DNA of 64,000 nucleotides from Paenibacillus glycanilyticus NBRC 16618 (GTDB taxonomy: Bacteria > Bacillota > Bacilli > Paenibacillales > Paenibacillaceae), in assembly GCF_004000805.1 (NCBI RefSeq), contig NZ_BILY01000015.1, forward strand, positions 88,803-152,802, written 5' to 3'. The notes under the pieces are model-generated. The model was not told the origin of the DNA. It saw only the letters and a program-made list of their open reading frames with translations, and ran no database searches. Within the stretch, counting starts at the first letter, position 1. Every line of letters starts with the position of its first letter. Position numbers and translations under genes: made by a program. This document shows positions 19,018 through 30,554 of the stretch, one piece after another.

Positions 19018-19881
19018 ATGCAAACCATACACAAACGCTTCGAGGAAACGGATAAATTCCCGTTCAGCCTTGTCTATCGGGATACGAAATCGCCGCAGCG
19101 GGAGCTGCCCGACCATCTGCATGACTGGTACGAGATTGTTTTTGTTTATTCCGGCGCAGGGACCTTCTTCATCAATCACAGCTTTTACGAAATGAATCCC
19201 GGCGATGTGTTTCTTATTCCCGGCAATACGGTTCATCGCGCGTTCCCGGAAGAGCTCTCGCCCGTGACCTCCAGCGCGATCTTCTTTGCGCCCCGTTTCA
19301 TTCAGCCCATGGAATTCGGTGAATCCCATTCGCTGCTTCGCTGCTTCGAGCAAGCACGGAAAAGCAAAAGCTATAAGCTGGAGACATCCCTTGACGAGCG
19401 CCAGGCTTTTTCCGGCCTGATTGACGTCATGAATGAAGAATGGCATAACCGGCTTCCGAGTTATCGTGCAGCTATTGCCGTCAGGCTTTATGATTTCCTT
19501 ATCGCGTTGAACCGGATGGCCTTGACGGAGACCGAGCATACGAGAAGCTCCAGCACCGAGCCGTCCTGGATCAGAGTGATCCTCGATTATATTGATGCTC
19601 ATATCGGATCGCAAGAGATGAGTCTCGCCGACCTATCCTCGAAAGCATCCGTAACGTATGCCCATTTCTCCAGAGTGTTCAAACAGCATACCGGCATGAA
19701 CGTAAGCGAATATATGCTGATCAAAAAAATCATGTTAGCCAAAGAAAAGCTGATGCTGACGGGCGATACCATCGCCTCCGTGTGCCAGGCATGCGGCTTT
19801 GAAAGCGAATCCTATTTCTATAAAAAGTTTAAGCTGGTCACCGGGATGACCCCCGTGGAGTACAGGCGCAGCTGCCGGTAA
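19018..19881 (+). CDS. AraC-family transcriptional regulator of the GH95 operon
   Basis: This 287-residue protein has an N-terminal cupin domain (LHDWYEIVFVYSGAGTFF, then NPGDVFLIPGNTVHRAF) and a C-terminal AraC DNA-binding domain starting near residue 180, with SLADLSSKASVTYAHFSRVF and the terminal VTGMTPVEYRR. AGAAAGGAAG precedes the ATG. It is divergent from the aldo/keto reductase operon, and direct repeats lie between them. It probably senses the sugar or lactone and activates that operon; this is inferred from position. Confidence 0.9.
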   Translation: MQTIHKRFEETDKFPFSLVYRDTKSPQRELPDHLHDWYEIVFVYSGAGTFFINHSFYEMNPGDVFLIPGNTVHRAFPEELSPVTSSAIFFAPRFIQPMEFGESHSLLRCFEQARKSKSYKLETSLDERQAFSGLIDVMNEEWHNRLPSYRAAIAVRLYDFLIALNRMALTETEHTRSSSTEPSWIRVILDYIDAHIGSQEMSLADLSSKASVTYAHFSRVFKQHTGMNVSEYMLIKKIMLAKEKLMLTGDTIASVCQACGFESESYFYKKFKLVTGMTPVEYRRSCR

Positions 19882-19997
19882 AGTCGATTTTCGCTTTTGG
19901 CGATTTCCCCTTGTTTTTCGGTTGATTCACCAAGAATAGCAGGCGTCCAGCCTATATGCTAAGGATGAAATCACAGAATCAGAAAGGGTGAACGTTT

Positions 19998-20780
19998 ATG
20001 TTGGACAGCACGAAAGTATTAACCGAAGAGCAAGTACGCTATTACAGGGAGAATGGATTTGTTCAAATCGATGACATGTTGTCTGCGGAGGAGGTCGAGG
20101 AGCTGCGGGGCTACCTGGAAGAGACGATGGCGGTGCAAAACGGGCGCTCCACGCAAACGGCAGCTTCGGGGGATCTCTATTACAAAGTGTTGAATCAACG
20201 GGTTAATACGTGGCGGGATCACGGAGGAATGGCCCGGTTTGTGTTGTCCCGCCGGTTGGCCGACGCTGCCAAGCAGTTATCCGGAGCAAGAGGCGTGCGG
20301 CTCTTTCACGATCATGCCTTGCTGAAGATGCCTCAGGATTCGAAGCCAACGCCCTGGCACCAGGACTTGCCTTACTGGCCGATGAACGAGCCGGGCGCTT
20401 TGTCCATCTGGATTGCCTTGGATGATGTGGACGAGCATAACGGATGCTTGATGATGGTGCCTAAGTCGCAAAAAATCAAAAACTTGAAATCGATCGACCT
20501 TGTTAATCCGGAAGATATCTTCTCCAACGATGGCGCCAAGGATGTGGACCGCAATACGGCAGCCGTCGTGCGGATGAAAGCCGGCAGCTGCTCCTTCCAC
20601 GACGGACTCACCTTTCACTATGCCCATGCCAACGAGACCGATAACCCCCGCCGCGCTCTTGCTATCGTCTATATGCCGGACGGCACGACTTACAGCGGCG
20701 CGAACCATGTATGTACCGACGGGCTTGGCTTCCGGAAGGGTGACGTGTTGACCGGCGGACTATTCCCTAGGCTCGCCTGA
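19998..20780 (+). CDS. Phytanoyl-CoA dioxygenase (PhyH) family Fe(II)/2-oxoglutarate oxygenase
   Basis: This 260-residue protein has the iron-binding His-x-Asp (His121, Asp123 in TPWHQDLPYWP), a distal His in the His201-His210 segment (CSFHDGLTFHYAHAN) and a following Arg (NPRRALAIVY) that would bind 2-oxoglutarate. PhyH proteins hydroxylate varied small molecules, so the substrate is not predictable. AGAAAGGGTG precedes the ATG. Its 3' end overlaps the convergent AraC gene by 21 bases. It follows the AraC gene at 19018 by 116 bases and may be part of the same regulon. Confidence 0.88.
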   Translation: MLDSTKVLTEEQVRYYRENGFVQIDDMLSAEEVEELRGYLEETMAVQNGRSTQTAASGDLYYKVLNQRVNTWRDHGGMARFVLSRRLADAAKQLSGARGVRLFHDHALLKMPQDSKPTPWHQDLPYWPMNEPGALSIWIALDDVDEHNGCLMMVPKSQKIKNLKSIDLVNPEDIFSNDGAKDVDRNTAAVVRMKAGSCSFHDGLTFHYAHANETDNPRRALAIVYMPDGTTYSGANHVCTDGLGFRKGDVLTGGLFPRLA

Positions 20781-21677
20781 CTCGGCGCGTCCCTTCATCC
20801 GCTTTCTGTAATGGCTTGGCGTTTCTCCCGTGAGCTTCTTGAAAACATGATTGAAATGGCTCAAGTCCTCGTATCCTATATCCAGCGCAATGCGGGCAAT
20901 CTTGTCGCTTGAAGCGGCCAATAATTGCTTGGCAAGCTGAATTCGCTGGTCGTTACGAAATTCCACGAAGGACATTCCGGTCATTTGGCGGAACAGCAAG
21001 GTAAACTTGCTTTGGCTCATGCCCGCCATCTGGCTGATTTGTTCCAGCGACAAGGGATGGGATTGATGACGTTTAATAAATTCGCATAGGCGGGCGATCA
21101 TTTCCCCGTCGTTCTGAATGGAAGGCAAGGAATGATTGCGGTTATTGACATACATGCGGCTGAGGATGATAAACAACTCGATGAGCTTTGATTTGATTAG
21201 AAAACGATACCCGCTTTCCTTATTTCCGTACTCCTTCATCAGCTGCTCCAATATTCCTCGGATGTCCAGCATTTGCCGGGGAGACAAGGTAAGCTTCGCT
21301 TGGAAGGATACATCCGACCGCAGAAACGGCTCCATATAATAAAAGTCGATAAACGAAGTGACTCCCGATAATACGGCAAGCTCCCGTTCGAGAAGAGCCG
21401 GTACGAACAGGACATTCACAACCCCCATCCCTTCGCTCTGAACGACCGTATACGCATGATCCATGCCGGGTTCGATGATGAACACATCTCCGGCCGCAAT
21501 AGGGAATGTTTGTCCTTCGTATTCGTGAAGTCCCGAGCCTTGGCTAATAAAGACGAGTTCTACGAATTCATGGCGGTGCAGCGGAATCATCGTACCCTGC
21601 TTGAGCTCATAAGGTTCAATATGAAATAGAAAATGTTCGCTTTCCAGATGCTGATCGCTTTTCAGCACATCGCTCAT
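20760..21677 (-). CDS. AraC-family transcriptional regulator
   Basis: This 305-residue protein has an N-terminal cupin (MIPLHRHEFVELVFISQGSG, then AAGDVFIIEPGMDHAY) and a C-terminal AraC domain with LEQISQMAGMSQSKFTLLFRQ and the terminal LTGETPSHYRKRM. I took the ATG at 21677 (MSDVLKSD), which has a purine-rich GGGGGA five bases upstream. Starts further up run into the hairpin at 21701-21725. The convergent PhyH gene overlaps its last 21 bases. It lies downstream of the nucleoside-hydrolase-like gene on the same strand. Confidence 0.86.
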   Translation of the reverse strand: MSDVLKSDQHLESEHFLFHIEPYELKQGTMIPLHRHEFVELVFISQGSGLHEYEGQTFPIAAGDVFIIEPGMDHAYTVVQSEGMGVVNVLFVPALLERELAVLSGVTSFIDFYYMEPFLRSDVSFQAKLTLSPRQMLDIRGILEQLMKEYGNKESGYRFLIKSKLIELFIILSRMYVNNRNHSLPSIQNDGEMIARLCEFIKRHQSHPLSLEQISQMAGMSQSKFTLLFRQMTGMSFVEFRNDQRIQLAKQLLAASSDKIARIALDIGYEDLSHFNHVFKKLTGETPSHYRKRMKGRAESGEPRE

Positions 21678-21700
21678 ACGGGTCCCCCGTCCGTTCATAA

Positions 21701-21725
21701 GGCGCTTTGCGGCTTGCAAAGCGCC
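21701..21725 (-). terminator. Hairpin after the nucleoside-hydrolase-like gene
   Basis: A perfect 10-base stem pairs GGCGCTTTGC with GCAAAGCGCC around five bases. It lies 20 bases downstream of the stop at 21745 and just before the AraC start. There is no long T run on the minus strand, so termination may be partial. Confidence 0.5.
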
Positions 21726-21744
21726 TTTGCTGGACTATCAGATT

Positions 21745-22662
21745 TCAATGGAATTGTTTGATCTTCAGGAACAAATCCTTAAATACCGCATCCCGGTCAA
21801 TATATCGCACGTAACGGATGAGATGCCTCGAAGGATCTGAGCTCCAACGGAAGTCTTCCGCAATGCGTGGACTAGGAAGCAGCTGCGAAGGTGCCCATTT
21901 TGGATTATTCAGCCAGGCTATCGTAGAGATATCCCAGATAACTCGGGAGTAGGCATAATGATCATCCGCGCAATCCCGGTAAGTCTCGTACAAATATTGC
22001 CCCAGCTCCCCCTCCGGCTGCACGTAATCCCGAATTTCGGATAACGTAGTCCTCAGATTCGAAGCAACTCCCATGCAAGGAATTAGAACAAGCGGCACGC
22101 CGCTGTCCATAATGACTCTGGAGGCATGCAAGTCCTGGGACAAATTAAACTCCCTTGTATCTCCCCATTCCAATGTATGGCCGCCAAGCCACACCACTAC
22201 AATCTTTTCGATAATCCCAGGTTCCGTCAAAATGGCGCTTGCCACGTTCGTTATCGCTCCAATAGCTACCACATACAGCGGATCGTCGGCTTCACGCTGC
22301 ATCGCCCTCTTAATCAGATCACGGACCGCATCACTTTCAACGGGCAGCTCGGCACCGGGCAAGTATTGCTCCGAGCCGCGAAAGGCCGGAACGTCCTCGC
22401 GCTTGAGCAGCTTTCGTATTTTCAGAATCTCGTTATAGCTTTTTGTCATGCCGTCGCCCGGGCTGCTGGATAATTCGTTGAAGAACGGGGCGGCGTATAA
22501 AGCCTCGACTTCCATTCTCTCATTCGACAGCAAAGAGTAGGCTACGGCGAATTGATCGTCAATTTCGTTGTACGTATCCGTATCGAGAACGATATGGATT
22601 TTCCCGGTTGGCGGGGCTAATCGTTGGACCACAAATGATTCGGACAGCTTCGGATACGACAT
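21745..22662 (-). CDS. Inosine-uridine nucleoside hydrolase-like protein
   Basis: This 305-residue protein has the N-terminal calcium/ribose-binding motif IVLDTDTYNEIDDQFA (the DxDxxxDD of the IUNH family). It also has the family core YVVAIGAITNVASAI and a conserved Asp in RVIWDISTIAWL. The family hydrolyses N-ribosidic bonds of nucleosides, but many soil-bacterial members with this divergence sit in sugar clusters and lack a known substrate. GGAGGAATAG precedes the ATG. It lies between two AraC genes on the same strand, which suggests it is controlled by one of them. Confidence 0.82.
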   Translation of the reverse strand: MSYPKLSESFVVQRLAPPTGKIHIVLDTDTYNEIDDQFAVAYSLLSNERMEVEALYAAPFFNELSSSPGDGMTKSYNEILKIRKLLKREDVPAFRGSEQYLPGAELPVESDAVRDLIKRAMQREADDPLYVVAIGAITNVASAILTEPGIIEKIVVVWLGGHTLEWGDTREFNLSQDLHASRVIMDSGVPLVLIPCMGVASNLRTTLSEIRDYVQPEGELGQYLYETYRDCADDHYAYSRVIWDISTIAWLNNPKWAPSQLLPSPRIAEDFRWSSDPSRHLIRYVRYIDRDAVFKDLFLKIKQFH

Positions 22663-22749
22663 TTCCTATTCCTCCATTATCAACAACCCATATTGTGTAA
22701 GCCCTTGCAAGATCAACTTTAAGCCGTTTCAACTCCAGCGTCAATGCGA

Positions 22750-23574
22750 TTACGGAACCAATCCGTGCAGCTTCTTGAACGCTTCGGGATTCATCCCGTT
22801 CAGCTTGCGGAATACGACGCCGAAATAGCTCGAGCTCTCGAAACCAACCCTGCCCGCAATCTCGTACATTCTCATCGCCGGGTGCTGGAACATAAGCTGC
22901 TTGCTCCGTTTAATGCGCTGCTGGTTAATGTATTCCATCGGTCTGATATTCATCGTCTGCTGAAACATTCTGCATAAATATTGCGGGGTAACGGTCGCCA
23001 CAGCCACCAGCTCGGTAAGCGTCATCGGTCTTTGCAAATTGTTCTCTATATAATGAAGGACGGGCTTCACCCGGTCGAACTCCTGATCCGAATAGGATGG
23101 GGACAGCAATTGATATTTAAGATCGATTAACAGGCCGTATAACAGCTTCGATCGTTCGAGGTCAGCCTCCTGATCATTGTCCATGGCCAAAGTCAACATC
23201 TGTTCCAACGGCTTGATGAGCTCATTGGTCTTCAGTCTTCCTGTTCCCGATTCGCTAATTCCGGCGAACAACAGCATTTGGTCCGCCTCTCGGCCGTTAA
23301 ACGATACCCACGATACCTTCCATTTCTGATTCAGCGGCCTGTAGGAATGAGGGGTGTCCGGATAGAGGAAAAACACATCGCCGGCTTCCACTTTATACGC
23401 CTTGCCGTTCACAACGACCTCTCCTAAGCCCTCCAGTACTTGATGCATCAAGTAATCGGGAAAGCCTTCGGGGCGTTCGGTTTCCATTTGATGCTCCCAG
23501 TAGCCAACCGTCGTTGCAAAGAGCGGAAGGCCGGATGTTTCATCCTGCGAGCAGAAGAAATAATTACCCTCCAT
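22750..23574 (-). CDS. AraC-family transcriptional regulator
   Basis: This 274-residue protein has a cupin N-terminus (EGLGEVVVNGKAYKVEAGDV) and an AraC domain with LVAVATVTPQYLCRMFQQ and AGRVGFESSSYFGVVFRKL. It is divergent from the GH2 beta-galactosidase at 23691 with tandem repeats in the gap, so it likely controls that gene. The start has a GAGG-rich region at modest distance. Confidence 0.87.
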   Translation of the reverse strand: MEGNYFFCSQDETSGLPLFATTVGYWEHQMETERPEGFPDYLMHQVLEGLGEVVVNGKAYKVEAGDVFFLYPDTPHSYRPLNQKWKVSWVSFNGREADQMLLFAGISESGTGRLKTNELIKPLEQMLTLAMDNDQEADLERSKLLYGLLIDLKYQLLSPSYSDQEFDRVKPVLHYIENNLQRPMTLTELVAVATVTPQYLCRMFQQTMNIRPMEYINQQRIKRSKQLMFQHPAMRMYEIAGRVGFESSSYFGVVFRKLNGMNPEAFKKLHGLVP

Positions 23575-23646
23575 CAGGAAGACCTCGTTTCATATTTTAA
23601 GAGATGAATGTAAAATCCTTATATTTTATAAGTATACATTCCTCAC

Positions 23647-23665
23647 TATACTATGAATATACTAT
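23647..23665. promoter_or_regulatory. Tandem TATACTAT repeats in the AraC/GH2 divergent gap
   Basis: TATACTAT occurs at 23647-23654 and 23658-23665, 11 bases apart (one helical turn), about 25-45 bases before the GH2 start. It may be part of the promoter or a regulator site. The AT-rich sequence could also contain the -10 box. Confidence 0.35.
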
Positions 23666-23678
23666 CATTGAATTTTAG

Positions 23679-26804
<3,126 letters not shown>

Positions 26805-26807
26805 CCA

Positions 26808-26849
26808 AGCAAACAAGACCATCCTGGCTTCAGGATGGTCTTGTTTGCT
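26808..26849. terminator. Bidirectional terminator between GH2 and HAD genes
   Basis: A perfect 19-base stem starts AGCAAACAAGACC on the left, closed by a GCTT loop, with the mirror ending TTGTTTGCT. It overlaps the stop codon of the convergent HAD gene by two bases. Confidence 0.85.
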
Positions 26850-27531
26850 ATCGGGAGATGAGCTCGATTAGTTGGGACGGGGTTCTGAGCTTTGGAAAGT
26901 CCGTCCATTTCCCCGCTCTTTCTTCGGGAAGAAACCATGTCGCATGGTAAGCCTGCAGGCCGGAGCTTGACGCGCCGGATAATTCATTAGAGCCTCCATC
27001 GCCAATAAATAAGGCGGCAGACGGCGGCACTCCGATCCGTTCGCAAGCAAGCTGGTAAATGCGGGGCTCAGGCTTGGCGGTATTTACCGCATAAGAGAAA
27101 ATCGCATCGTCAAAATACGCAGCTAGTCCGCTGGCTTCCCAGGAAGATACCTCCTCCGGCGCGCAATTGCTTATGAGACATAACTTGATTCCCGACGCGC
27201 GGAGCTGCCCAAGCATGTCCAGAATAGCCGGCTCTATCCGGTTGAACGGGACGGACTTGGAAGCAATACGTTCATTATGAATGAGATCGATGATTTCTTC
27301 GGTTGCTTCATGTCCAAGCGTACTCAGAATATCTCTTAATACGGAAGGGAAATCCGGGAAAGTCCCGTTCATCCTCTGCTCTTGCCTCTTTTTCCACTCC
27401 TGCTCGAATAGCTGGGTATCCACCCCGAGCTGTCCGACAAAATGATTCGAACGCGGCGCTTTCCGTACGCCGTTCTCAAACTCGGTAATTAAAGTCTCGA
27501 ACAAATCAAAAAACACGGCTTGGATTTTCAA
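26848..27531 (-). CDS. HAD-superfamily hydrolase (phosphatase-like)
   Basis: This 227-residue protein has HAD motif I (VFFDLFETL with the Asp pair replaced as D-L-F), motif II (LCLISNCAPEE), a motif III Lys (NTAKPEPRIY) and motif IV (ALFIGDGGSNE). Motif I reads DLFET: the first, nucleophilic Asp is present but the second Asp position is Phe, as in some dehalogenase-like and non-phosphatase members, so activity is uncertain. The start is a TTG at 27529-27531, six bases after GGAGGG, overlapping the TGA of the upstream gene (TTGA). This implies coupled translation with the UvrA-derived protein. Confidence 0.8.
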   Translation of the reverse strand: MKIQAVFFDLFETLITEFENGVRKAPRSNHFVGQLGVDTQLFEQEWKKRQEQRMNGTFPDFPSVLRDILSTLGHEATEEIIDLIHNERIASKSVPFNRIEPAILDMLGQLRASGIKLCLISNCAPEEVSSWEASGLAAYFDDAIFSYAVNTAKPEPRIYQLACERIGVPPSAALFIGDGGSNELSGASSSGLQAYHATWFLPEERAGKWTDFPKLRTPSQLIELISR

Positions 27532-28334
27532 CAGGATCCCTCCAGGCTGGCATGGTAAACGGGAGACAAATAGCTTAAACCAATTTTATTTAGATGCAAC
27601 AGGCGCTCTTCCAACTCCAGTAAGACAGGAAGCGTATCCGTTGACTTACTGGCAGATATAAGATCACGAACAAACAACAGCAGTTCTTGAATAGACAATC
27701 TCGAAGCTTGATTAATCGTCTGTCCATCTACCGTAACGGACAAACATTCCTTGTCGTAATGACTGCTTTGGATGCAATCCGGGCAATGAACCGGGCCTGA
27801 AAAATAATTAATAGCTTTTAGATTGCCTTTGCTTGTTGTACCGGAGTCTCTCAGAAACTTTACATCGTTCACGCAACCTCTGTAGAAGCCCTGTTTGAGT
27901 TTGGATTTGTGCGTATAAGTTAGGAGCTCATCCTTATAACCGTACAATAAAATCTCAATAAAGGTAGGATCTTGCTCTGCCAACGGACGATCATAGCTGA
28001 TGCCAAGCACTTCGGACAATTGTTTTATCATTTCGACGGGTCCGCATTTTGTGCCTGCCCATAATAGGACGGCACCGCGCTTAAGAGACAGCTCCGAAGC
28101 AATCATGCGGCGGGGATCAATGTCAATCATTGCCGGACTACCGCTGCATGAAGAGCATTCCCTATTTGTTTTGTGTTCAGAGAAATTGTCTGCTTCCCAT
28201 CTCTTCCCTTCATCCCTTTGATTCCCGCTCCAAGCATATAATTGCTTTAGTCTTTCCTGCACGCTTGTGATTATGGCAATTAGAGAACTGCGAGGATTAA
28301 ACTTATCCGTAGCTATGGTTTGCTGCATGCTCAC
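27528..28334 (-). CDS. UvrA-derived fragment lacking ATPase motifs
   Basis: This 268-residue protein follows the interior of an excinuclease UvrA N-terminal half. It begins with NPRSSLIAIITSVQERLKQL (UvrA NPRSTVGT), has CxxC pairs at Cys60/63 and Cys184/187, includes SLKRGAVLLWAG and the later LSVTVDGQTI, and ends GLSYLSPVYHASLEGSC where UvrA has GLDYL...TLSGGE. The Walker A/Q-loop part before it and the signature/Walker B part after it are absent. It starts at a GTG eight bases after GGAGGA and has no internal stops, so it looks like an expressed standalone domain, not decay debris. The stop overlaps the HAD start. Role unknown; DNA binding or a remnant of a UvrA paralogue are possibilities. 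The family call is by motif memory. Confidence 0.7.
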   Translation of the reverse strand: MSMQQTIATDKFNPRSSLIAIITSVQERLKQLYAWSGNQRDEGKRWEADNFSEHKTNRECSSCSGSPAMIDIDPRRMIASELSLKRGAVLLWAGTKCGPVEMIKQLSEVLGISYDRPLAEQDPTFIEILLYGYKDELLTYTHKSKLKQGFYRGCVNDVKFLRDSGTTSKGNLKAINYFSGPVHCPDCIQSSHYDKECLSVTVDGQTINQASRLSIQELLLFVRDLISASKSTDTLPVLLELEERLLHLNKIGLSYLSPVYHASLEGSC

Positions 28335-28468
28335 CGACGCCTTCCTCCCTAATATTGGAAATAATATCTAACACCAACTATAACGAATTCCAGCCTTCCT
28401 ATCAATCATTCAATATGCTAGTATAGCGAAAAAGAATCCGTTCTTTCTTCATTAAGGAGGCAGCAAAT

Positions 28469-29341
28469 ATGTCTACATTCCGTTTTTCGCCTTATAGCGT
28501 AGCCATCATTACGCCTTTCCGTCAGGATGACACGATTGACGAACAAGGAATCCATCACATGGTTCAATATTACGCGGAACAACAGGTTTCTGCCCTGCTG
28601 GTGGGAGGCTCAACCGGGGAACAGCACTCCTTGTCCTTGGAGGAGAGAATCCTTCTCTATCAACGAACCAGGCAAGCCGCTCCTGCAGAGATTCCTTTAT
28701 ATGCGGGAGTAGCGGCGATCCGAACTCGTGACGCGGTCCGATTAGCGACGGAGGCTGAAAAAGCCGGACATGCGGCGATTATGCTTGGTTTTCCGCCTTA
28801 TGTCCGCCCAAGCCAACGTGAAGCTGCTTTATATGTTGAAGCGGTATGCTCAGCTGCATCGCTGCCCGTCATGCTCTACAATAATCCTGTACGAACGGGA
28901 TTTAATCTGGAGCCTCAAACCATAATAGCCTTGGCTAGGAGGTTCCCTCAAATTAAAGCGGTAAAAGAAGCCGGCAGCCCGGATGTCGTCAAAGGGGTTA
29001 CCGAAGAGCTTGGGGAAGATTTTCAAGTGTTGTCCGGAATCGACGCTACCATTGCAGAATATTTTGCAAAAGGTTATAACGGCCTAACGAGCGTTGCAGG
29101 CAGCCTGTTCCCGAAAGAAATGAAAGAAATCGTTACTCTGTTACGCTCGGGACAACAGGTGGAAGCTTCGTTAAAACTTGCGATTGTTCAGCCTAAGCTG
29201 GAGCTGCTCGGCAGTATCGGCTGGGTCAGAGTTATCCGTCACCACCTTGCAGCTCAAGGGATCATAGCGGGCGGTTTCCGCGAACCTCTCACTCCTCTAA
29301 CCCCAGAGGAAGAAGCAGCGGTACGCACCGTCTTGCAGTAA
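28469..29341 (+). CDS. DapA-family lyase (dihydrodipicolinate synthase / N-acetylneuraminate lyase-like)
   Basis: This 290-residue class I aldolase-fold protein has the family motifs GGSTGEQHSLSLEER (GTTGE type), VMLYNNPVRTGF (the Tyr of YNxP) and IKAVKEAGSPD (Schiff-base Lys). Substrates in this family range from aspartate semialdehyde to 2-keto-3-deoxy sugar acids, so this could be a sugar-acid aldolase; a catabolic role is favoured by the setting but not shown. AAGGAGGCAG precedes the ATG. A terminator follows. Confidence 0.85.
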   Translation: MSTFRFSPYSVAIITPFRQDDTIDEQGIHHMVQYYAEQQVSALLVGGSTGEQHSLSLEERILLYQRTRQAAPAEIPLYAGVAAIRTRDAVRLATEAEKAGHAAIMLGFPPYVRPSQREAALYVEAVCSAASLPVMLYNNPVRTGFNLEPQTIIALARRFPQIKAVKEAGSPDVVKGVTEELGEDFQVLSGIDATIAEYFAKGYNGLTSVAGSLFPKEMKEIVTLLRSGQQVEASLKLAIVQPKLELLGSIGWVRVIRHHLAAQGIIAGGFREPLTPLTPEEEAAVRTVLQ

Positions 29342-29344
29342 AGA

Positions 29345-29382
29345 AAAGACGCCTTGCAATTCAATTGCAAAGGCGCCTTCCA
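29345..29382. terminator. Bidirectional terminator between DapA-family and MalY-type genes
   Basis: An imperfect hairpin pairs GACGCCTTGCAA with TTGCAAAGGCGCC around a short AT loop, followed by TTCC. It lies directly after the DapA-family stop and before the convergent aminotransferase stop. Confidence 0.65.
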
Positions 29383-29393
29383 CGTTCTATTCA

Positions 29394-30554
29394 TTATTTG
29401 ATTGTCTTCATCACGTTTTCGAGTCTATTCAAGCCTTCTGTCAAAATCGCGCGCGAACAGCCGATATTAATGCGGATAAACCCGTCTCCGGCTTTCCCGT
29501 AAGTCGAACCCTCGTTAATCCGAAGACCGGCTTCTTCAAACAATCTGCGGCTGAGCTCCTCTGACCCAATCCCGAGATTTCGGCAATCCACCCACATTAA
29601 GTACGTGGAATGCGGCGTGATTACCTTTAGCCTTGGCAGTTTTTCTTGAATATATGAAAGGAAATAGTCACGGTTGGCTTTCAGATAAACCAGCAGCTGA
29701 TCCAGCCACTCTTCTCCCTTATTGTACGCAGCGATTAGCGCTTCCACCCCAAATGTGTTTGGTTCATGAACGCCTCTCATAAGCAGATCCTTCTTGAATT
29801 TATCCTTGTATTCCTTATTGGCGGTAATGATGTTCGCCATCTTTAATCCGGCAATATTAAAGGTTTTGCTCGGAGAGGTGCAGGTGATCGAGTTGAACGC
29901 GTCTATCGAAGCAAACGGAACATAAGGCTGTCCTTCAAACACCAGATCCCTGTGAATTTCATCGGCTACAACAAGAACCCCATGCTTTTGGCAAATGGCG
30001 CTTAACCGCTCAAGCTCGTCCTTCCGCCACACTCTTCCTACCGGGTTATGGGGATTGCACAAAATAAACAGCTTAACGGCTTCATCCGAAGCCTTCGTCT
30101 CGAAATCCTCAAAGTCGATTTCATAGGAATCGCCCGTATTGATCAGTTCATTCTCAACGATCTCGCGGCGGTTATTGGCAATGGTTGTATAGAAACTGTT
30201 ATACACCGGTGCTTGAATAAGCACCTTGTCTCCCTGGCTCGTAAAAGCTTGAATAATAGCGGCCAAAGCCGGAATAACGCCGGGACTGAAAGCTATCCAT
30301 TCTTTTTCAATCTGGAAATCATGTCTCTTCTGCCACCAGTTGATTTCCGCTTCATAATAGGCGTCCGGCAAATGGGCATAACCGAATACCCCGTGCTGGA
30401 GCTTACTCTCCAATGCCCGAAGGATGGGATCCGCTGCCTTGAAATCCATATCTGCAACCCACATGGGTACAATATCTTTTTTGTCCTTCGCTGAGTCCCA
30501 CTTAAAGCTGTTCGTGTTTTTCCTGTTAATGACTTCATCAAAATCATACTTCAT
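29394..30554 (-). CDS. MalY/PatB-type PLP-dependent aminotransferase / cystathionine beta-lyase
   Basis: This 386-residue fold-type I PLP enzyme starts MKYDFDEVINR. It has PMWVADMDF, LCNPHNPVGRVW, VVADEIHRDLVF (cofactor Asp) and CTSPSKTFNIAGLKMAN with the PLP Lys. MalY/PatB proteins cleave C-S bonds of cystathionine and can act as regulators in some bacteria. The ATG at 30554 follows a weak AGGTGG site. Longer upstream frames are ruled out because they lie inside the permease gene, which overlaps this gene by 11 bases, so the two are translationally coupled. Confidence 0.88.
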   Translation of the reverse strand: MKYDFDEVINRKNTNSFKWDSAKDKKDIVPMWVADMDFKAADPILRALESKLQHGVFGYAHLPDAYYEAEINWWQKRHDFQIEKEWIAFSPGVIPALAAIIQAFTSQGDKVLIQAPVYNSFYTTIANNRREIVENELINTGDSYEIDFEDFETKASDEAVKLFILCNPHNPVGRVWRKDELERLSAICQKHGVLVVADEIHRDLVFEGQPYVPFASIDAFNSITCTSPSKTFNIAGLKMANIITANKEYKDKFKKDLLMRGVHEPNTFGVEALIAAYNKGEEWLDQLLVYLKANRDYFLSYIQEKLPRLKVITPHSTYLMWVDCRNLGIGSEELSRRLFEEAGLRINEGSTYGKAGDGFIRINIGCSRAILTEGLNRLENVMKTIK

